A DNA stretch of 64,000 nucleotides, taken from positions 8,188,501-8,252,500 of the forward strand of contig NC_088313.1 in assembly GCF_910592395.1 (NCBI RefSeq), in the 5' to 3' direction. The stretch comes from Lineus longissimus. Its lineage: Eukaryota > Nemertea > Pilidiophora > Heteronemertea > Lineidae. The notes beneath the pieces were generated by a model. That model saw nothing but the letters and a program-made list of their open reading frames with translations, was not told where the DNA came from and did not search any database. The translations under genes were made by a program, and so were the position numbers. Shown here piece by piece: positions 42,412-52,594 of this stretch. Each line of letters starts with the position of its first letter. Position 1 is the first letter of the stretch.

Positions 42412-43688
42412 TTAATGTTGCAAGGAAGCAATCTGTGAATTTTGAATGTTAACTTGAGCGTCAGAAATCACAAATATGTGCATTTTGTATGGACCCTTTC
42501 CAGATTCGACAATTGAATACCATCTTTAGTGTTTTGAAGCTTTTTGCCCGATCCGTGTAATCTGTTGTCTTCTGTAGTTCTCAGGTCCAACCAAAGCCCG
42601 TAGTTATTCGAGTCTCCATAGTACTTTTTCATAGACATGTTGCAGTTGTAAGTTTTCTTTAAGTCTTCGGTCATGAAGTGTTTCTTGATCTCCTCCCATT
42701 GATCTAGCATTCTCATTCCTTCTGGAAACACCTGATTAGCAACTCCTTCGATGGTTATTTGCACTTTTGTGATGTTAGGATTTTCAAACTTTTCAGAATC
42801 TCTTGAACCATCAGTGTAATCAGAGATGAAGAGAAGTAATAGTTCTTTTATGGACTTTCAAGGAAAATTGATGTTCTCGTTGATCAGCGTTTCATTGGCC
42901 GTTACGTTGACAGTTTTGAAGTGATCTACCCAGTCGTAATAGATGGAGAAACCTGAATTGTACCTGTTTGTATGCGTATTGGCTAATCTCTTGTCAGTTA
43001 CAGTGTCATATTCAAAACTGATATTTTCAAGTTTGTAATTCATGTTTGCAGTTGTGCTGGTAACGATGATCTCCTCCTTTGGCGCTAACGTAATCTCGAT
43101 GATCACATCCTCTTGAATTGGAAACTTGTAAAATGGAGCATAGTTGAAAAATTGTTCAAAATCTAACGGTATCTTGTACTTGGTTCCAAACACTTTCTTC
43201 AGTGTTTTCTCATCGCTGGTTTCACCGGTAACGTCGGCTTCTGCCACACCTGATCTCAACTTTCTAAGATTTTCTGACTGAATACCTTGAAAAACCCTGT
43301 CGTTCCTTTCCTCCTCTGTTAACCACAAATCTTTAAAAGTCGAATAATGACTGTATTCATTGAGATCAAGTATCTGTTCCGTTCCCCATTTTACCACCAT
43401 CTTGGATAACAGGTTTCTGCCGAGATTGTTAACCACGCTGTTCTTGGAATCACCAGAAATGGTGACATCAGCTGACGGAAAAAGAGATCTGGGTACAAAG
43501 AACGTATTTTCTCTTAAAGCAGGTATTCTAATGTACAATGTTTCTTTTGGATTAGCAGAAGACGGATTGTGTGTAATAATGTGATGATTTCTCTCGGCCT
43601 TTAATCCGAGTGGAATCTTATGACTCCTTTCAGTGTTGAGCAGTACTCCAGTTGTCATTCTATTTAATTTACATGAAAAATCAATCAT
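42412..43688 (-). pseudogene. Polinton major capsid protein, broken
   Basis: From 43,688 (or the internal Met at ~43,658, MTTGVLLNTERSHKIPLG) the frame is open 276 codons to TGA at 42,858, continues open in the same frame, and shifts frame near 42,515. The alternative frame then ends at TAA 42,412. Total size of about 420 residues and beta-rich make-up fit the double jelly-roll major capsid family. The position between the membrane protein and minor capsid gene supports this. Two lesions make it non-functional as sequenced. Confidence 0.8.
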
Positions 43689-43990
43689 TAATTTGACTTA
43701 ACAGCTTTAACACCTTCTATTAAACCATAGATTATGGAGCTAACAACAACAATCACTAGAATGACTAGATGTTCGGCCATGAATCCAACAACTGCACCAA
43801 CTGATTTCAGGAGAAATGAGACAATAGAACCGATAATTCCCGGTAAAGCCGCAGCTGATTTCTTGGCCAGTTCTTTTAGCCATTCAGCTAACTTCTTGAG
43901 GCCTTCTTTCACTTTATCTGGAATTGATGGTGGTTTATCCGGACTTGATGGCGTAGGAGTTGGAGGTCCTGGTTTAGGCACAGGTTTCAA
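43688..43990 (-). pseudogene. Polinton Pro-rich membrane-active protein, start lost
   Basis: The 100-residue frame begins with Pro-rich sequence (KPVPKPGPPTPTPSSPDKP), then an amphipathic helix and long hydrophobic stretches (LVILVIVVVSSIIYGLI). It resembles membrane-active virion peptides of adintovirus/Polinton capsid clusters. No ATG is in frame: TAATGC just upstream is one base out of phase, so an indel probably removed the start. Confidence 0.55.
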
Positions 43991-45111
43991 GCATTACTGA
44001 TACTAAGACATAAAGTGGTCAGTATCATGGTCACTGCAGCAACTATTGCAGCAATTGTAAGGCCTTCAACCTTAAAAAGTAACTTGATTCTGTCCTTGAG
44101 TGGAATCTCTGAATCTGGTTTCTTCAAGACATCAGTGATCAAACGTTTCAGTCTTTTTGCACTGCTTTCAGCTTCGCTGTCTAATTCAAATACCTTGCCA
44201 CGTTCTCTCTTCAGTTCCTTTTTCACTTTCTCAATTTCTCTTCTTAGCTCTTCCTTTGTGTTAGCATCTTCTTCTACAGAGTTAACATAGTCTCTTTCTA
44301 GATTGTTAAGTGTTTCTTTTAGGTTATCTCTCTCCCTCTTAACTGCTGCATGATCATCCCCAGCTTGTTTTAACCCTATAATTTCTCTCAAAGCGTTATC
44401 TGTAAAACCTAATGTACTTAATTCTTGATCAGTCGCATCTATCAACTTATCTATGGGTTTAGGTGATGTGTTAATCTCATCAATTACCGTCTGTGTTTCA
44501 CGGGATACAAATTGAGTTCCCCTTCTTGGTGAATGACCTTCCATGTTAGTAATTTCAATTGCCTCTGTTGGGCCTGGTGGAATTAGATCTTTCAAAAGAT
44601 TAAAGAATTTTGTGCCATAATAATTCTTTAAAGTTTTTTCAGAATAGAAGCTTCCATTATCCCTAGTTAAGCGAATACCATGACGTTTCCCAACTGGAAG
44701 TAGTTCATAGTCCATCATTTGTCTTTGTTTGTTTGTAAATGACAACCAATCAAGTTCTTCTTGTGTCGGCATGTAGTACAGGCCTTGTGGATAAACATCA
44801 ATGTGTGGTGCAAGCTTACTCAAATTGTTCTTGTCATAATTCCATACTGTTCCTCTCAATGCCTTATCAAGTTTATCCACAATATCGGTGTATTCTAAAT
44901 CTCTTCCCATCAGTTCTGGTACAGTACTTCTTACTCTTTCTGGTGTTGAAAAAGAACGTTCAGTAGTTAAGGTACCACTATTTGTGTTGTAAGTTGCTCC
45001 TTCATCAAATACTGTGTTACTGAATGATGTTTCAGCAGTTCTATTGTTATTTTCAAAAAAATTATAATTGTCTAAGCCCTCCATTTGAACATCTTCTCCT
45101 CCTTCAGCCAT
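43987..45111 (-). CDS. Polinton coiled-coil protein with C-terminal anchor
   Basis: Intact, 374 residues. The middle and C-terminal third form a long charged coiled coil (KRERDNLKETLNNLERDY, EELRREIEKVKKELKRE), followed by a basic segment and a hydrophobic end (LTIAAIVAAVTMILTTLCLS). Start is in AAATAAATGG. Located in the capsid gene cluster, so a structural role is likely. No enzyme motif. Confidence 0.65.
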   Translation of the reverse strand: MAEGGEDVQMEGLDNYNFFENNNRTAETSFSNTVFDEGATYNTNSGTLTTERSFSTPERVRSTVPELMGRDLEYTDIVDKLDKALRGTVWNYDKNNLSKLAPHIDVYPQGLYYMPTQEELDWLSFTNKQRQMMDYELLPVGKRHGIRLTRDNGSFYSEKTLKNYYGTKFFNLLKDLIPPGPTEAIEITNMEGHSPRRGTQFVSRETQTVIDEINTSPKPIDKLIDATDQELSTLGFTDNALREIIGLKQAGDDHAAVKRERDNLKETLNNLERDYVNSVEEDANTKEELRREIEKVKKELKRERGKVFELDSEAESSAKRLKRLITDVLKKPDSEIPLKDRIKLLFKVEGLTIAAIVAAVTMILTTLCLSISNA

Positions 45112-46515
45112 TTATTTTACAATAATAAGAATTAAACTGCCAACAACAGCATAGAGTAAAAACTTGATTGTTTCATGGGTATCATCAGATTTACTGATCA
45201 CAGCAGTCTTACTGGTTTCATCAAGATTTTTAGTCTCGTCAGACTTTTTAGTTTCATCAGTCTTTTTAGTCTCATCAGATTTACTGGTTTCAGCAGTCTT
45301 TTTAGTTTCATGTTTAACATTGCTTAGCTCTTTGGGTGCGGTAGTAGTTGTAGTCTTAACCCTTATTTTCTTAGCAGTTTTACCTTGCATCAATGGAGGA
45401 GGGATAGTCTTTTCATTGTTAATGTCATTCTTACCAGGCTTCAAGTGTTTAGTTGCTACCAGAATATTGTTATTGTAATTCTCGATCTTACCGATCTTGA
45501 GTATCATGTCAGACCCTATGATGTACAGGCCTGGGCCAATTACATAGTCTAATCGTGTGTGAGTGTCCGACAGTGCTTTCTGGTATCTAGCAATTGAGGT
45601 AGGGATATCCACATGCTGTTCAATTGAATCACTTAGCAGCTTGATGAATTCCTTCTGTGCGTCTTACTCTGTTCCTGGCTGTCCAGTAATCGGGGTTCTA
45701 GTGAGGGCCTGTGATCCCAGTATACAGTAAACATATGTTCTGTTGGAATCATTCAATCTTTCTATCCCTGTATTCGAGAAACCTGAGGGCTTAAGAGTCA
45801 TGAATTGTTGGTATGTTTGACATGGTTTCTGTGTAATGACATCAAATACATTCTTGTGTTGTTTAACGTGCCACTTAATAAAGCTGTCAGGGTACTTGAA
45901 ATCATCCATCCCAGGGTCCCAGTCTTTTGTAAACATCGAGGGCATTCTATTCTCGTGAACTTGCATTAAGAAGAAATTGACTTTCGAATTATTGATGTAA
46001 TAGCCAGGATCAGTTATGTTTGGATTGTAATCCGGTACACTCCACGAAGTCCATCTGTCAGTGTTTGCAAACACTGAAAAATCAAATTCGTCTTTTAAGC
46101 CAAACTCACTTAGTACCTCGCCTAGTTTCCTACGGTTTATGTTATTGTTTGATTCGTTGAAATTGCTTTCTCCCAAAATGGGGATATCAAGGTTCTTCAT
46201 AATCTTTCTGATTTGATAGTAGGTGTGGAACCTGTAAAATGATCTGATCATTCGATTGCTGCTGTTCAGGTGCTCGAGTGAAATGCCACATCCAGTTGTC
46301 GCGAACCAGACGGCCATGTTAAACTGATTCTGGTAGAACGTCAGTGGGTTTTTTTCAAGTCTAAGACAATCATCACTGTTTTTCAATTTTAAAAACCCTG
46401 GCGTGATATCACTTTCTTGTACTTTGAAAAAGCTGTTAGCAGTAACATAGGCATCAAAGTGATAGAAGTCAAATGTAAACTTATTCTTATGCTTCGTTGC
46501 CAATGGGTAATACAT
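45112..46515 (-). pseudogene. Polinton large structural-type protein, interrupted by TAA
   Basis: The frame runs from MYYPLATKHKNKF (46,515) to TAA at 45,664 and continues open in the same frame through DIPTSIARYQKALSDTHTRL to 45,112. Thus one ~467-residue protein is split by a stop. The C-terminal part has five to six ETKK(S/T)D repeats (nt ~45,210-45,310) and a final membrane segment FLLYAVVGSLILIIV. It is the first gene from the right end. Function unknown, probably structural. Confidence 0.6.
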
Positions 46516-46573
46516 TATTTATTTTCACTTGAATTTTCCTTCGCATTCAATAATTCAAAGTCAAAAGTGAGTC

Positions 46574-46699
46574 AGTAATAGGGAAACGCGTCGATTTTTC
46601 TATGTTAGGTTTTGGTAGTTTTTGGCATGAAAACGAAGTTTTCTTGCCAAATTTCCAGAAATAGTCGTAGGTAAATCGTACATGCGTTTCCCTATTACT
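46574..46699. repeat. Polinton right terminal inverted repeat
   Basis: It ends GCGTTTCCCTATTACT and begins with the exact inverted copy AGTAATAGGGAAACGC (46,574-46,589). The complement matches the left repeat. Confidence 0.92.
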
Positions 46700-46705
46700 A
46701 AAGTA
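46700..46705. repeat. Polinton target-site duplication, right (AAAGTA)
   Basis: Identical to 12365-12370. Confidence 0.85.
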
Positions 46706-46725
46706 ACGAAATGTGCCAACTGTCA

Positions 46726-46800
46726 CGAACTTTGACCTCTGTGACCTTGAAAAGTAGGTAAAATAAAAAACCTGTATAATATAATATGTGATGTACAACA
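46726..46800. repeat. Fragment of Helentron-like family 1
   Basis: TTTGACCTCTGTGACCTTG and the following AAAAAACCTGT are the complement of the repeated phrase in 37,002-38,108. Ends are missing, so it is an old fragment. Confidence 0.5.
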
Positions 46801-46943
46801 GGCGTGTATAAATGCACTGCATGATACACAAGCTGCCGGGCGGCTTGATTTGACAGATCGCACCGGCTTACAAAATCACCAATTAAGACAAGTGAAGCAT
46901 GCACTGTACTAAAATTACACAACCATACTATGCTTAGGTATAC

Positions 46944-47049
46944 CTTTTAACTTCTCAATTGCTTCTGCCTTCAAGCCAACGCGGTGTAGATCAGAAATGT
47001 AATGTTGAAAATTGACAGTTTTTTTGTCGCAGGGCCAAGCAGACGCCAT
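46944..47049 (-). CDS. Exon 1 of the SAM-like/kinase gene
   Basis: ATG at 47,049 opens MASAWPCDKKTVNFQHYISD and ends ...EAIEKLK plus one base before donor GTATACC. The 106-bp length leaves phase 1, matching exon 2 at 12190-12050. The sequence DLHRVGLKAEAIEKLK followed by GEDISEEDFNTLARDD reads as a SAM-like helix pattern. The 34.7-kb intron between them is almost entirely the Polinton. Confidence 0.55.
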
Positions 47050-47597
47050 TTTCGGGTAGTTGAAATTTTGGCTGAGTCTGAAAAGTGTCCCCCTATAGTA
47101 GCCAATATCAAATACAGCACGACTCGCATAGCATAGAATAGAACACACCAGGTGGGACCAGCAGTTTTGTATTTTCCTCATGAAAAATGTCCTCCTCAAA
47201 AAGTACAACCTGTGAGCAGAGGCTACTCAGTATTCAAATGAAATGACTTTAGGCCAACACAGAGACCAGGGGCCTGATTCACAAAGCACTCCTATATTTC
47301 ACTCTAAGAGCACTCATAGGGCGAACTTACGTGAAAGGTTAGGGAACCCTAAGTGTTATTCATGAAGCTATCTAAGAATTATCGAAGCAATTGCTTACGC
47401 AAAGTGAATGAATACGTCCCGAGTGAACACACGTAATCTGCTATAGAAAACTTTAAAACGTCTCTTGTAATGAAAGGGTAAGGTATTTCAGCTCATTGCA
47501 TTGCATGTTTATACACAATCATGACAGTAGGCCTAAGGGTTTGCATGGCAGTACAGAAGACTTCTTCGTCGCATTCTAACATCGTTTTCCACCTACA

Positions 47598-49236
47598 ATG
47601 GCCCAAAAACGCCCTAGAAAAACCAATTTCTCTCCGAAGGAAATCGTCAAACTCACTGACCTGGTGCAACAGCATTACAAAGTGATTTCTAGCAAATTCA
47701 GTGACACGATTAGTTTACAACGAAAACAAGCTGCATGGGACACGATTACCAAGAAGATATGTTCAATTGCACCATGCATCCGGACGAGAGAAGAAGTGAA
47801 GAAGAAGTGGGAGGACATGAAGCAAAAGGCAGAAAAGACGGGGTATGAAGAAATGAAAAAGAGGCAGGTGACAGGAAATGTTCCATTTTCTGATGACGGC
47901 GAGAATAGTGGTGATGGTTTAAACGATACAGAAGAGAAGATCATTGGCTTGCTGGGTGTAGATCTTGTGTGTGGACTTCAAGGTGGGGTAGATACTGCGA
48001 GAAAAAATGCTACTACCGAAAACACAGGGAAAATACGTAAAGTAAGTAAGCGTGTTCATACATCCTTCAATAGGCCTATGAAAAGGCTTTAGCTATTCTC
48101 TATCATTACTAAGAGCAATAAATGGTCTGCTCTAAAGGCACAATGCTTTGATACATGTAGGTAGCTAAATAATTTTTTCCCGAGAATATGAGGGCGTGAA
48201 TTTGATATGTTGCTTGGTTCATAATGGGGGAGGGGCTTGGGTCCGCCCGATCAAAAATACTAACATTAAGTTTGACATGTGTTGATTACCCCGATACCTT
48301 AAGGTGTTTTTCCACTTCTAATGTTTTTCAGCACGAGAAAATTTTAAATGTAGTGTTGTCTATACAATATGGCTTTTCCGTTGTTGAAGCCCAAGTCAAA
48401 TTTTGTGAACGACATTTGAGGGTATCAGCAAGCCATCATCCACAGCTACGAGGCCACCACGGGAAGAATTGGCAGTGGTTGATGATAGTCATGGTGATGA
48501 TGATGATGATGATGATGACGTCATCCGAAGCCCAACACCTCCTGCCAGCTTTATGTTTCCGTCGAAATCGAACTTTAGGGGAAAAAAGGCAACAATCCTT
48601 TGACTGGCCAAGAAGCCCAACACCACCGCGGCCATATAGGTAAGTACAATGTATATTTGAAAAAAAAAGGAAATTGCAAGCCACCATATCCAACACGACT
48701 ACTTTAACTTAACATAATGCTTTATTAATGAAATACAAACTCCAAATAGCATGTAACAGGTATAGATTGGTAGTGAAGCCATACCGCACCCATTTTACAA
48801 AGTCAAGTACAAAATTAAAGTCAAAATATTGGACGTCAGCTAGGTTTCTGAATAAATTTACACAATTTTTTTCAGTCCAAAACGAGCCAAGATGAAGGTT
48901 GTCCAGTCGGTCAGATCGAGTAAAGCAGAGGCTGCAACCGTTTCGGCAGTGGAACCAAAGGCAACCACAACGACGCCAACTTCCGAACTTCTGGAAATTG
49001 AAAAAAAACGACTGGTGATCGAGAAGAAACGACTGAAAGTTGACAGAAAACGACTGAAGTTAGAAAAGAAACGCTCATCCATGACAGAAAGGGCAGTAAA
49101 GTTGTTGGAGATACTAGTGTCGCAGGGAAAACAAGATAAGCCACCCACTCCTACACGACAGAGGAATCAAACACGTGACAGCTTTGGTGTTTTTGAGAAA
49201 CTGAAATTCAAACAGAACCTTCCTAAAAAGGACTGA
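47598..49236 (+). pseudogene. Harbinger Myb/SANT-like DNA-binding protein gene
   Basis: Exon 1 (47598-~48039) starts MAQKRPRKTNFSPKEIVKLT and holds a Myb/SANT-like trihelix domain (AWDTITKKICSIAP...EEVKKKWEDMKQKA). Donor AAAGTAAGT. A second exon follows TTTTTCAG (~48,331) and is frameshifted near the (GAT)n tract. A third exon from TTTCAG at ~48,877 to 49,236 encodes a basic coiled coil (LLEIEKKRLVIEKKRLKV). The partner protein guides the harbinger nuclease to the element ends. The frameshift in exon 2 suggests decay. Confidence 0.75.
48494..48522 (+). repeat. (ATG/GAT)n microsatellite
   Basis: GATGATGATGAT run of about nine units inside exon 2 of the SANT-like gene, encoding poly-Asp in one frame and poly-Met in another. 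Likely source of the frame difference. Confidence 0.9.
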
Positions 49237-49479
49237 GGTTGTTGAATGGAAATCATTCAGCAGCATCTCTGCAGAACATTATGTTCTTATATCCTTACTG
49301 CAGCTGACTTTTGAACTTTAATATAATCATGAAATGTATTGATGTTGTTTGAAAGTTCAGTCATCGTAACGTTTTGATTTCAAATTGAGACTACATGTAA
49401 GAAGAAAAAGTCTAAGAAAGACATTTAGTGAATTTAATTAAATCCCGGCAACAAAGGAGAAATTTTGTTTCTTATTACC

Positions 49480-50592
49480 TTAATTCCAGAAATGCTGCCT
49501 TATTATAGCTGCTCGAATTCTTTCACCATCTGCATCATCAGCCACCCAGAGTGGAGGATTTACATCATCATCAGGGTTGTCGTCGAGATTCAAAGGCACA
49601 TCATCGGGGAGTGGAACACCACGCTCTTCGCAAAAATTATGTAGCAATGCTGTCGCCACCACGACTTTGCAGCACTTCTCTGGCTTGAACCGCATTGTAC
49701 AGACTGAAATTGAAAATATTTGCATCAACGAGAAAATGCACAACATTGTTCACTCAGTCGGTCAACTTTCACGGCAACAGTTTGTACAAAAATGGCCAAT
49801 TTAAAGGACGTGAATTCCTAAACATTAAAAATAACTTTTATGGCTGTCAAAATACACGGGGTTTAGAGTATAGTATCGCTTTGCTAAATTACCTTTCCTA
49901 TTGAGACAAAGCCATCTCATTTTCCATTTTCCAAATGTTCCTTCGATCACCTGGCGAGCTCTGCGATGGTGGGCATTGAAGCATTCCTCTTCTGCATCTT
50001 GTGGGCGTCGAATAGGAGTTAGGAACCAAGGTCGAAGCGGGTAGGCTTTGTCTCCCAGGAGATATATACCATGTGCGAACCCATTTTGCATTTCACGGTT
50101 GAGCTCGCAATGGCTCCAAATGAATGCATCATGCGTTGAACCTGGCCAGCGTGCAGCAATGTTCGTAAACTTGAAATCATGGGTGGATACGCCTTGGATG
50201 TTTAGTGCATGAAAACCCTTCCTTGACACGTAAGCCTCCTCGTGCACCGATGGTGTCTTGATATTAATAAGACTACCATCTACGCATCCAATTACATTTG
50301 GTATTCTGCGTCGTTCGCTGTAGAAACCCTCAATAATACGTTCCTGGGCATCCGGCTGAGGGAATGAAAGGAATTGCTGTGCCTTTCTCACCAGTGCCGT
50401 AGAAACTCGTGAAACAACCCTTGAGACACTAGGTTGGCTGATGTGACTGGCATCACCGTTTAGCAGTTGCAGAGAACCTGTAGCATAATAGCGGACGGCA
50501 GTCGGAACCTGAAGTGAGCATGGAAGCGCATGAGACCGCCGAGTAGGATGCGCAACATCTTCTTCGAGTAAGTCAATCAGTTCCAGCAGCAT
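49480..50592 (-). CDS. Harbinger DDE transposase (HARBI1-like)
   Basis: Exon 50592-~49895 encodes IPNVIGCVDGSLINI (first D), AARWPGSTHDAFIW (second D) and RRARQVIEGTFGKWKMRW (E), the DDE_Tnp_4 pattern. The last exon (~49,700-49,480) encodes KPEKCCKVVVATALLHNFCEE and an Asp-rich tail ending FWN. The coding sequence appears open, and the 5' end may extend to about 50,730, where MAAVIFAEEDVRRA is readable in the same strand. Confidence 0.85.
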
Positions 50593-50925
50593 GGGCTAAT
50601 ACATCCTGTACCGTTTGAACAAATTGACGTCGTCATATTCATCAAGAGGGTGCAACCGATCCCGAAAAACCCGTTCCCGACGGAGAGCTCGTCTGACGTC
50701 TTCTTCAGCAAATATTACAGCCGCCATTCTAGCGCGCGTTGCCTTACCAAATGCCCTAAGTGTACACTAAGATGGGTCCAGTACATCACGTAGAGTTACG
50801 ATTACACTATGTATTTGCGTAATTTTAAGGGTCTTTTGTGAATACCACTTAACTCCTTAGGTGTTATCTAAGAGTATGTTACGGGCCCGTAAGTCCCTGA
50901 GAGTGCTTTGTAAATCAGGCCCCAG

Positions 50926-51950
50926 AGATTTATCAGTGGTCTTAAGCAAAATCTCAGTTGTTATCAGTCTTACTCATAATGCATCTGATAAAGGCTCGTC
51001 TTTCCTCAGCCTCCGTTTTCATTCTGAATTCTCTTTCCTGTCTGTCAAGATTGAACTGCTCTTTTCTGAAATGCTAACTCTTGTTTGCGCACCTCTACTT
51101 CCTCTTGCTTTAATGCTATGTAGTCAGGTAACAGCTTTTTTGGCGTTCTCGTCTTCTTTGGAGTGTGGTCATCTGCAAATAAGAAAACATGTCTACTTTA
51201 ACCTTTATGGGTTTACACAATAACATGAATAATGAAAAATAATTGTCTTTAAATTCTGAACCTGACAGGTCATTTCTTTAAGCTGCCACTAAAGGCAGAG
51301 ACGGGGTGTTTCTTATTATCACCACGATTTAGTGTCAGGAAATCGATTTTTCCCATTGGTTAATGACTGCGAGCCGTGATCAGTATCGACAAAACACTCA
51401 AAATATCACCCTCCAAGCAAACAAAAAGTATAATAAATAGCATCAACATGATCCTTGCATTGATAAGCATTAATCTAAGTACAGCTTATAACCACACCTG
51501 TAGCGTAGCCCACGGATTTGCCATTTTTAGGGTCAGAATTCGCGAACTGGCTGCACAATTGACGACCACGCACCGATTCTCGGAATCTTCACCGGGAACC
51601 TAGCCCGGAACGGCGGGCACTCAATCGAGAACGCAAATTCAGTACCTCAAGAATGATGACGTCATACACAAACATCTCTCCGGTTCCCGATTTCGATCTC
51701 GGAATCGAGATAGCAAAAACTCACTAATGTCGCGGGTCGGGTCGGCCAATCAGAGCCTTCGTTGCAATGCAAATGTTTCGTTCCAATAAAATCCGATAGA
51801 GGGAGTAAAAATTACCCACAATTCCGTTTACTCATGTAAATATTTTTCATCAAGAATATAAATATTTTTTATCCATACAAATGTTTTTCATCAAACATGT
51901 GAATATTCGTCAAGCATATAAATATTTTTATGAAACATATATCTACACTA
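50926..51950. other. Intergenic, no supported gene
   Basis: No coding signal I can defend. AT-rich short repeats of AAATATTTTTCAT occur at 51,838-51,930. Confidence 0.5.
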
Positions 51951-51987
51951 TATTGAATATTGCAACGAATCGCTTGCCATGTAATAG

Positions 51988-52345
51988 TCACCCCTGCCTG
52001 CCTGATTGAAGAGAACGAACAACACCCTCCACTGTCCAAGCAGCCAGCCTCTGGTCACAATAACACTGATTTTTGTCGCTACCCTTTCTCCTTTGGCCCA
52101 ACCGAGGACAAGAAACCTTGTGAATTACTGTCTTCCCATTCCGATCCTTCCAGACCAAATTCCTGCGTATATCTTCTGGAGACACCATCTTGAGAGAAGG
52201 TTTGTGTGGCAACCCTGACAAAAACAGAAAAAATTGTCCCTGAGACCGACTTGCTTTCTGGCATACGGGGACATGGAGGCTGCTGCATCCAAAGCTCTCA
52301 GACGGTCCTCAATAGCAACCAGATCAATTCCTGGCACTCCCTGTT
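51988..52345 (-). pseudogene. Tyrosine recombinase N-terminal remnant
   Basis: After acceptor TCCTAACAG the frames encode GVPGIDLVAIEDRLRALDAA and, after a frameshift near 52,220, SPEDIRRNLVWKDRNGKTVI then CPRLGQRRK...CYCDQRLAAWTVEGVV. This matches the core-binding region of Crypton/DIRS-type recombinases as I recall it. The catalytic R...HxxR...Y part is absent. Confidence 0.5.
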
Positions 52346-52594
52346 AGGAGAAAAGGTACAAAAGAATAATTCCGACAGATTCAAGCCTTGTTACAATACA
52401 TCCTGATGACAGCAGTTGAACCCATCTAGTATACCGATCGCAAGGTCCCGAACTTGCCCCATGCACTATTCCATTTACTTGTGTCATTAACAACAAACAC
52501 CTTCAGTTTTACCCAGAAGCCTCAATCGAAAATTCACATTGTGATTAGAAAAGTGCATCAAACACCTTATAACTAGGTGCTACTGAGTAACAGA

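Larger units (their letters stand above)
12371..46699. mobile_element. Polinton/Maverick DNA transposon with nested insertions
   Basis: The element spans 34.3 kb between AAAGTA duplications and ends in inverted repeats of about 130 bp. Removing the gypsy, THAP, Helentron-like and piggyBac-like insertions leaves about 16-17 kb, the usual Polinton size. It encodes protein-primed PolB, a retroviral-type integrase, an FtsK/HerA-type ATPase, a double-jelly-roll major capsid candidate and a minor capsid candidate. Genes at 12.7-29.6 kb are on plus. Most at 29.6-46.5 kb are on minus, except the ATPase. No adenovirus-type cysteine protease was recognised. Polintons are proposed to be both transposons and virus-like agents. 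Here several core genes are broken. Confidence 0.95.
47270..50922. mobile_element. PIF/Harbinger DNA transposon
   Basis: Inverted ends GGGCCTGATTCACAAAGCAC (left) and GTGCTTTGTAAATCAGGCCC (right) are flanked by a 3-bp CAG duplication (47,267-47,269 and 50,923-50,925). It contains the two-gene set typical of the superfamily: a Myb/SANT-like gene and a DDE nuclease gene in convergent orientation. Confidence 0.92.

Noticed and set aside
45164-45478. Plus-strand repetitive hydrophobic protein
   Set aside because: Antisense of the ETKKSD repeat region.
12371-46699. Adenovirus-type cysteine protease gene in the Polinton
   Set aside because: Expected in many Polintons, but no His...Cys protease pattern was found in any frame. 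It may be lost or too diverged to see.
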